From: Gammaproteobacteria bacterium | GTDB taxonomy: Bacteria; Pseudomonadota; Gammaproteobacteria; UBA5335 | NCBI GenBank assembly: GCA_011620145.1 | Contig: WOZT01000248.1 | Span: 1 to 9,865, forward strand | Direction of reading: 5' to 3' | DNA: 9,865 nt | In this document: piece by piece, positions 5,192-9,865 of the stretch | How positions within the stretch are numbered: position 1 is the first letter of the stretch | Layout: the number at the start of each line of letters is the position of its first letter | Made by a program: the position numbers and the translations under genes | Notes under the pieces: generated by a model | What the model saw: only the letters and a program-made list of their open reading frames with translations | Told to the model about the DNA's origin: nothing | Databases searched by the model: none

Positions 5192-7483
5192 ATGACCGAC
5201 CCTGGGATGCAGACTCGGGTGCGTCTGACCTGTCACGGGCGGGTGCAAGGGGTGGGGCTGCGGCCCTTCGTCCATCGGCTGGCCACAGATCTGGGCCTGA
5301 CCGGCTGGGTGGCCAACACGCCCGGCGGGGTGATCGTGGAGGTCCAGGGCGCCGAGGCGGCAGTGACGCGCTTTGACCGGGAACTGCCCGGCATTCCACC
5401 ACCCGCCCGAATCGAGCGCTTGCGCCGCGAGGAACGGCCCCTGGAACAGGAGAGTGCCTTCGTCATCGCAGCGAGCCAAACCATCGATCCTGCGGCGGCT
5501 GCGATCGCTCCCGATCTCGCCACCTGCCCGGCCTGCCGGGCGGAGTTGTTCGATCCCGCTGCACGCCGCTATCGTTATCCCTTCACCACCTGCAGCCACT
5601 GCGGGCCACGCTGGTCCATCCTGCAGCGCCTGCCTTTCGACCGGGTCCACACCGCCATGGCCCGTTTTGCACTGTGTCGGGACTGCCGGGCGGAATATGC
5701 CGACCCCGCCGATCGGCGGTTTCATGCCCAGACCCTGGCCTGCCCGGCCTGCGGACCACGGCTTGCCTGGCATGATGCCGCGGGTCGGCCGGGTCCGCTG
5801 GGCGATGCGGCGCTGGCGCAGGCGATCGTCACGCTGCGCGCGGGTGGCATCGTGGCGGTCAAGGGCGTCGGCGGCATCCATCTGCTGGTGGATGCCCGGG
5901 ATGGGCCGGCCGTAGCGCGATTGCGCGCGCGCAAGGCGCGGCCGGCCAAGCCCCTGGCGGTGATGTTTCCCGATCTGGCGCAGTTGCGGCGCAGCTGTGA
6001 TGTTTCCATGGCGGAAGCGGCGCTGCTGCAATCGGCGCTCGCACCCATCGTGCTGCTGGCGCGGCGAGCGGACGATCCACTCTGCGCCGCGCTGGCCCCC
6101 GGCCTGGATCGGCTCGGGGCCTTGCTGCCCTACAGCCCCCTGCATCATCTCCTCCTGGAAACCCTTGGTTTCCCCGTGGTTGCCACCAGTGCCAATCGCA
6201 GCGGCGCGCCCCTGTGCTTCGACAATGACCATGCCTTGACGGCGCTGCAGGGGATCGCGGAGGGTTTCCTGCTGCACGACCGGCCCATCGTGCGGCCGGT
6301 GGAAGACAGCGTGGCACAGGTTTTCGAGGGCGAGACCATGATGCTGCGCCTGGGCCGGGGCCGGGTTCCCGAGGAATTGCGCCTGCCGCGCCCCGTAATG
6401 CCGGTGCTGGGGGTGGGCGGGCAATGGAAGAATGGTCTTGCGGTCACGGTCGCCGACCGGCTGGTGGTGGGTGGCTATCGAGGAGATCTGGATCATCCCG
6501 AGGCGCAAACCGCCTGGGCGCAGGAATGCATGACCCTGCCGGCTCTGTTCGGCCTTGCGCCCCAGCGTCTGGCCTGCGACCTGCATCCCGATTATGTCCC
6601 TACCCGGCTGGCCACGGCGCAGGCCGAGCGAGAGGGCCTGGCGCTGATCGCTGTGCAGCATCATCACGCCCATCTGGCGGCGGCGGTCCTGGAAGCGGCA
6701 TTGCCGGATCCGTTGCTGGGCGTGGTTTGGGACGGCACCGGCCTTGGCACCGACCGGACGGTCTGGGGCGGCGAATTGCTGGCCTGGGAAGCCGGTCGGG
6801 CGCGGCGCGTGGGGACGCTCATCCCGTTCCAGTTGCCCGGTGGGGATGCAGCCATGGGCGATCCACGCCGCACCGCCCTGGGTGTGCTCGCAGCGCTGGG
6901 AGAACCCTTGGATGGCGCTTGGGCATCGCGGCTGGGGTTCGAGGTTCAGACCCTGCGGGTCCTGGGACGGATGCTGGAAACGGGTGCGGGTTGTGTCACC
7001 ACCACCAGTGCGGGACGGCTGTTCGACGCCATGGCTGCATTGCTGGGGCGGACCGATCCCGTGACTTACGAGGGCGAGGCGGCCATGGCGCTGGAGACAC
7101 TGGCCCGGAGTTGGCGGGGGGCAGCCGCGCCTTACGCCGTTTCCTGTGTCGCGGATGGGGCAGGGTTGATCCACATGGACTGGCGGATGGCCCTGCGGGC
7201 AGCGCTGGCGGACCGTCAGGCGGGGAAATCGACTGCCGCCATCGCCGCCCATTGGCACCTGAGCCTGGCCGCGCTCATTGCGCAGGCGGTGGCGCGACTG
7301 GACACGGAGACGGTCGTCTTGACCGGGGGGTGTTTCCAGAACACCCTGCTGCTCGGGCATACGGTCCGACTGCTGCGTGGCCAAGGACGGCGCGTGTTCT
7401 GGCCGCAGCGGTTGCCGGTCAACGATGGCGCTCTCGCGGCGGGCCAGGCCGCGCTGGCAGCCGGCGTTTGGGAGGAAGGCTGA
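5192..7483 (+). CDS. hypF: Carbamoyltransferase HypF
   Basis: HypF uses carbamoyl phosphate and ATP to make carbamoyl-adenylate and transfers the carbamoyl group to the C-terminal Cys of HypE, the first step towards the cyanide ligands. All expected domains of the 763-residue protein are visible. The acylphosphatase domain (about 8-98) has GRVQGVGLRPF with Arg24 and the catalytic Asn43. The double zinc finger has exact family spacing, C112-x2-C115-x18-C134-x2-C137-x24-C162-x2-C165-x18-C184-x2-C187. A YrdC-like domain (about 205-390) contains KGVGGIHLL and KARPAKPLAVMF. The C-terminal Kae1-like domain has metal-binding HHHAH near 489, DGTGLG near 514 and GGCFQN near 712. It starts four bases after hypA. 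The ribosome site is weak (GAGG at 5176-5179, spacing 12), and Met6 at 5207 is an alternative start. Length is typical and no key motif is missing. Confidence 0.97.
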   Translation: MTDPGMQTRVRLTCHGRVQGVGLRPFVHRLATDLGLTGWVANTPGGVIVEVQGAEAAVTRFDRELPGIPPPARIERLRREERPLEQESAFVIAASQTIDPAAAAIAPDLATCPACRAELFDPAARRYRYPFTTCSHCGPRWSILQRLPFDRVHTAMARFALCRDCRAEYADPADRRFHAQTLACPACGPRLAWHDAAGRPGPLGDAALAQAIVTLRAGGIVAVKGVGGIHLLVDARDGPAVARLRARKARPAKPLAVMFPDLAQLRRSCDVSMAEAALLQSALAPIVLLARRADDPLCAALAPGLDRLGALLPYSPLHHLLLETLGFPVVATSANRSGAPLCFDNDHALTALQGIAEGFLLHDRPIVRPVEDSVAQVFEGETMMLRLGRGRVPEELRLPRPVMPVLGVGGQWKNGLAVTVADRLVVGGYRGDLDHPEAQTAWAQECMTLPALFGLAPQRLACDLHPDYVPTRLATAQAEREGLALIAVQHHHAHLAAAVLEAALPDPLLGVVWDGTGLGTDRTVWGGELLAWEAGRARRVGTLIPFQLPGGDAAMGDPRRTALGVLAALGEPLDGAWASRLGFEVQTLRVLGRMLETGAGCVTTTSAGRLFDAMAALLGRTDPVTYEGEAAMALETLARSWRGAAAPYAVSCVADGAGLIHMDWRMALRAALADRQAGKSTAAIAAHWHLSLAALIAQAVARLDTETVVLTGGCFQNTLLLGHTVRLLRGQGRRVFWPQRLPVNDGALAAGQAALAAGVWEEG
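7471..7476 (+). promoter_or_regulatory. Ribosome binding site for hypC
   Basis: GGAGGA, inside the last codons of hypF, is nine bases before the hypC ATG at 7486. It fixes a start that places Cys directly after the initiator Met, as HypC requires. Confidence 0.7.
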
Positions 7484-7485
7484 TC

Positions 7486-7710
7486 ATGTGTCTGGCAATC
7501 CCGGGACGGCTGCTGAGCCGCAGCGACGAGGAGCCCTTGTTCCGCACCGGTCGGGTCGATTTTGGCGGGGTGGTCAAGGCGGTGAGCCTGGCCTGTGTGC
7601 CCGAGGCGGAAGTCGGGGATACCGTGCTGGTGCACGCCGGTTTGGCCATTACCCGGCTCGATCCCGAGGCGGCGCGGAAGCTGGACGGCTGGCTGGCGGG
7701 AGAGGCGTGA
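7486..7710 (+). CDS. hypC: Hydrogenase assembly chaperone HypC
   Basis: HypC is the small chaperone that, with HypD, holds the Fe(CN)2CO group and hands it to the large-subunit precursor. The 74-residue protein begins MCLAIPGR. Cys2 is the family's essential iron-binding residue, exposed after removal of the initiator Met. The central strands GRVDFGGVVKAVSL and GDTVLVHAGLAI, with the conserved His50, complete the OB-fold signature. Length is normal. It starts two bases after the hypF stop, and the last base of its stop is the first base of the hypD start. Only one HypC/HybG-type gene is seen here, so it probably serves HydA. The identification is secure despite the small size because the N-terminal motif is diagnostic. 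Confidence 0.96.
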   Translation: MCLAIPGRLLSRSDEEPLFRTGRVDFGGVVKAVSLACVPEAEVGDTVLVHAGLAITRLDPEAARKLDGWLAGEA

Positions 7711-8807
7711 TGGCGTCCCATCCCTACCGGGACCGCGATGCAATGCGCCGATGCGTCGAAGCCATCGCCCGCCGGGTGAGTCAGCCCTGGACGCTGATGG
7801 AGGTTTGCGGGGGGCAGACCCACGCCATCCTGCGCCACGGCCTGGACCGGCTGCTGGCACCCGCCGGGATCGCGCTGATCCATGGTCCGGGCTGTCCGGT
7901 CTGCGTGACGCCGACCGCCCGCATCGATCAGGCGATTGCCCTGGCCCGGACGCCTGGCGTGATCCTGTGCTCCTTTGGCGACATGCTGCGCGTGCCGGGC
8001 AGCGGCGAGGATCTTTCCACTGCCCGGGCTCGCGGCGCCCGGGTGCAGGTGGTCTATTCACCCCTCGACGCCGTGCGCCTCGCCCAGCGCCAGCCCCAGG
8101 ACCAGGTGGTGTTCTTTGCCGTGGGTTTCGAGACCACGGCCCCCGCAACGGCTTTGGCTGTTCTCCAGGCCCAGGCCCTGGGGTTGGCCAACTTTTCCCT
8201 GCTGGTCGCCCATGTGCGGGTGCCGCCGGCGGTCGCAGCCCTGCTGGCGACACCGAACCATCGCATCCAGGCCCTGCTCGCCGCAGGCCATGTCTGCGCC
8301 GTGATGGGACTTGCCGAATACGCGCCCTTGGTCCGGCGTTTCCGTCTGCCGGTGGTGGCGACGGGCTTCGAACCCGTGGATATCCTGCAGGGGGTGTTGC
8401 GCGCCGTCGATCAGTTGGAGGGCGGGCAGGCGCGTCTGGAAAACGCCTATGCCCGGGCAGTGACGGACGGTGGCAAAGGCAATGCGCAACGCCTGCTGGA
8501 GACGGTTTTCGAACCTGCCACCCGTCCCTGGCGCGGCCTGGGGGAGATTCCGAACGGGGCGCTGAGCCTGCGACCTGCTTGGCAGGCTTTCGACGCCGAG
8601 GCCCGGTTTCCGCTCGACCAGATGCCGGAGTCAAGCCATCCGGACTGCCAGGCGGCAGCAGTCTTGACCGGTCGGCTGACCCCAACCGAATGTCCCGCCT
8701 TCGGCCGGCGTTGCCGCCCCGAACATCCCCTGGGCGCGCCGATGGTATCCGCCGAGGGCGCCTGCGCTGCCTATTTCCACTACCGCGCGCCGATGGAGGA
8801 GGGATGA
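7710..8807 (+). CDS. hypD: Hydrogenase maturation protein HypD
   Basis: HypD is the iron-sulfur scaffold on which Fe(CN)2CO is built with HypC, receiving cyanide from HypE. The 365-residue protein has the conserved EVCGGQTH motif (C33) and HGPGCPVC (C62, C65), the redox and iron-binding cysteines of the family. Its C-terminal 4Fe-4S motif has the family spacing C313-x14-C328-x6-C335-x16-C352, ending SAEGACAAYF. GFETTAPA and ATGFEPVDIL also match the two Rossmann-like domains. The start at 7710 shares its A with the hypC TGA, and GGAG at 7699-7702 lies seven bases upstream. The stop overlaps hypE by four bases (ATGA). Some family members have further Cys in this tail (beside C313 and before MVS); here those positions are Ala and Pro, but the four cluster ligands are intact. 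Confidence 0.97.
   Translation: MASHPYRDRDAMRRCVEAIARRVSQPWTLMEVCGGQTHAILRHGLDRLLAPAGIALIHGPGCPVCVTPTARIDQAIALARTPGVILCSFGDMLRVPGSGEDLSTARARGARVQVVYSPLDAVRLAQRQPQDQVVFFAVGFETTAPATALAVLQAQALGLANFSLLVAHVRVPPAVAALLATPNHRIQALLAAGHVCAVMGLAEYAPLVRRFRLPVVATGFEPVDILQGVLRAVDQLEGGQARLENAYARAVTDGGKGNAQRLLETVFEPATRPWRGLGEIPNGALSLRPAWQAFDAEARFPLDQMPESSHPDCQAAAVLTGRLTPTECPAFGRRCRPEHPLGAPMVSAEGACAAYFHYRAPMEEG
8795..8803 (+). promoter_or_regulatory. Ribosome binding site abutting the hypE start
   Basis: GGAGGAGGG runs directly into the hypE ATG at 8804 and also encodes the last residues of HypD. Spacing from the first GGAGG is only four bases, so coupling to hypD termination probably helps initiation. Confidence 0.6.
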
Positions 8808-9862
8808 ATTCGGACGCAAACGTTCAGGGCGCGCTGCTGTGTCCGGCGCCTTTTTCGGATCCGATCGAGATCCGGTTGGCGCACGGCGGCGGCGGGCGGA
8901 TGAGTCAGGCCTTGCTGGAACGGGTGATCCTGCCGCGCTTGAAGGGGGAAGCCGCTGCGCTCCATGACGCAGCCGTGCTGCCGGCAACCGCCGGGCGGAT
9001 CGCCCTGGCCACCGATGCCTTTGTGGTGCAGCCGCTGTTCTTTCCCGGTGGCGATATCGGTTCGCTCGCGGTCTTCGGGACCGTCAATGATCTCCTGATG
9101 GCGGGCGCCCAGCCGCTGGCGCTGACCCTGTCCCTGATCCTGGAGGAAGGCCTGGCGATTCCGTTGCTGGAGCGGGTGCTGGACAGCGTCCAGCGCGCTG
9201 CGCTGCGCTGCGGTGTGCAGGTGGTGGCGGGAGACACCAAGGTCGTGGGGCGCGGGCAGGCGGATGGCCTTTATCTCGCCATGACCGGGCTGGGCACGGT
9301 GGCGCCTGATCGCCATCTGCATCCACGCCAGGTGCGCATCGGCGACCGGATCCTGCTTTCCGGGGATCTGGGCCGGCATGGACTGGCGGTGCTGAACGCT
9401 CGCGAGAATCTGGGGTTTGAAACGGATTTCATCAGCGACAGCGCGCCCTTGATCGAGCCGGTTGAGGCCCTGTTGGATGCCGTGGGTGGGGAAGGCGTGC
9501 ATGTGTTGCGGGATGTGACGCGCGGCGGCTTGGCGGCCGTGCTGCACGAAATCGCCCGCGCGGCGGGCCTCGCGTTTCACATCACGGAGACGGCCGTGCC
9601 GGTGGAGCCGCCGGTGCGTGCGGCCTGCGAGCTGCTTGGAATCGATCCGCTGCAACTGGCCTGTGAGGGCCGCTTCATCGCCATCGTGCCGCCGGAGCAG
9701 GAAAGCGCCGCCTTGCGGGCGCTGCGGACCTGCGCCCTGGGCGCCGGGGCGGTGACCATCGGGCAGGTCACTCAGGGCGAGGGGGTATGGCTGGAGAGCC
9801 CATTGGGATTCAGCCGTCCACTGGAATGGGGCAGCGGCGAGCTGTTGCCCCGGATTTGCTGA
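8804..9862 (+). CDS. hypE: Hydrogenase maturation protein HypE (carbamoyl dehydratase)
   Basis: HypE receives a carbamoyl group from HypF on its C-terminal Cys and dehydrates it with ATP to a thiocyanate, the donor of the hydrogenase cyanide ligands. The 352-residue protein belongs to the PurM/ThiL-like ATPase family: the Gly-rich LAHGGGGR at 25-32, DAAVLP near 54, a TDAFVV segment, FFPGGDIG followed by GTVNDLLMAGA, and GDTKVV for ATP and metal binding. It ends in PRIC, so the catalytic Cys352 is the last residue, exactly as required. The N-terminus is about 18 residues longer than E. coli HypE ahead of the LAHG motif. The start overlaps the hypD stop. The stop ends on the A of an ATG, so another gene may follow. 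Confidence 0.97.
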   Translation: MNSDANVQGALLCPAPFSDPIEIRLAHGGGGRMSQALLERVILPRLKGEAAALHDAAVLPATAGRIALATDAFVVQPLFFPGGDIGSLAVFGTVNDLLMAGAQPLALTLSLILEEGLAIPLLERVLDSVQRAALRCGVQVVAGDTKVVGRGQADGLYLAMTGLGTVAPDRHLHPRQVRIGDRILLSGDLGRHGLAVLNARENLGFETDFISDSAPLIEPVEALLDAVGGEGVHVLRDVTRGGLAAVLHEIARAAGLAFHITETAVPVEPPVRAACELLGIDPLQLACEGRFIAIVPPEQESAALRALRTCALGAGAVTIGQVTQGEGVWLESPLGFSRPLEWGSGELLPRIC

Positions 9863-9865
9863 TGC
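9862..9865 (+). other. Possible start codon of a further operon gene
   Basis: The last A of the hypE TGA begins ATG (9862-9864), the same TGATG arrangement used between hypC and hypD. Only four bases remain, so neither existence nor identity of a downstream gene can be confirmed. Confidence 0.3.

Noticed and set aside
5921..5934. 14-base perfect palindrome with alternating GC core (TTGCGCGCGCGCAA) as an operator or Z-DNA site
   Set aside because: It lies inside the YrdC-like coding region of hypF, encodes conserved Arg/Ala residues, and is easily produced by chance in such GC-rich DNA.
5165..7384. Long open frame on the minus strand, 739 codons, opposite hypF
   Set aside because: It mirrors hypF in GC-rich DNA. 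Its translation is Gln/Arg/Pro/His-rich without any recognisable domain, while hypF on the plus strand has every family motif.
7216..8685. Minus-strand open frame of 489 codons opposite the end of hypF, hypC and hypD
   Set aside because: It spans three real genes, is extremely Pro/Arg/Gly-rich and has no domain signature.
8646..8765. HypD with a defective iron-sulfur site because Cys is missing before MVS and in the C-x-C-G position
   Set aside because: The four ligands of the C-x14-C-x6-C-x16-C motif are all present; the changed positions are not part of that set.
7595..8803. Plus-strand extension of the hypE frame by about 400 codons upstream, suggesting a fusion protein
   Set aside because: This stretch is an out-of-frame reading of hypC and hypD. 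The true HypE motifs begin after the ATG at 8804, which has a ribosome site.

Overview
The window is a single, tightly packed plus-strand operon. It encodes a cytoplasmic group 3b [NiFe] hydrogenase (the bidirectional NAD(P)-linked 'sulfhydrogenase' type, HydBGDA) followed by most of its maturation machinery. Base composition is high-GC (about two thirds by eye). Gene order and protein motifs look proteobacterial, perhaps a gammaproteobacterium or relative with a chemolithotrophic or sulfur-associated life. The species cannot be fixed from the sequence alone. No mobile elements, RNA genes, CRISPR arrays or long non-coding stretches are visible. Every intergenic gap is under 20 bases and most junctions overlap.

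Layout: positions 2-1111 are the 3' part of hydB (iron-sulfur beta subunit, cut by the left edge). Positions 1098-1547 encode a stand-alone cyclic-nucleotide-binding-type domain with no DNA-binding domain. Positions 1567-2406 are hydG (FAD/NAD(P)/2Fe-2S gamma subunit), 2408-3184 are hydD (small subunit with three 4Fe-4S sites), and 3174-4472 are hydA (catalytic Ni-Fe subunit). Positions 4469-4945 encode the C-terminal endopeptidase that matures HydA. The pleiotropic maturation genes follow: a shortened hypA (4927-5187), hypF (5192-7483), hypC (7486-7710), hypD (7710-8807) and hypE (8804-9862). An ATG overlapping the hypE stop suggests the operon continues past the right edge.

How they work together: HydG exchanges electrons with NAD(P)H through FAD. 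HydB and HydD relay them over iron-sulfur clusters to the Ni-Fe site in HydA, so the enzyme can consume or evolve H2 and may reduce sulfur or polysulfide. HypF and HypE make the cyanide ligands, HypC and HypD assemble Fe(CN)2CO, HypA would help deliver nickel, and the protease then clips the HydA tail to close the site.

The main oddities are: (1) the HypA homologue keeps the Met-His-Glu nickel-binding N-terminus but has lost the whole four-cysteine zinc domain, and no hypB lies in the cluster; (2) the cNMP-fold protein sits between two structural subunits and has an altered phosphate-binding cassette; (3) a Tyr stands where many hydrogenases have His in the L1 motif of the large subunit. Items 1 and 2 are the best candidates for undescribed biology.
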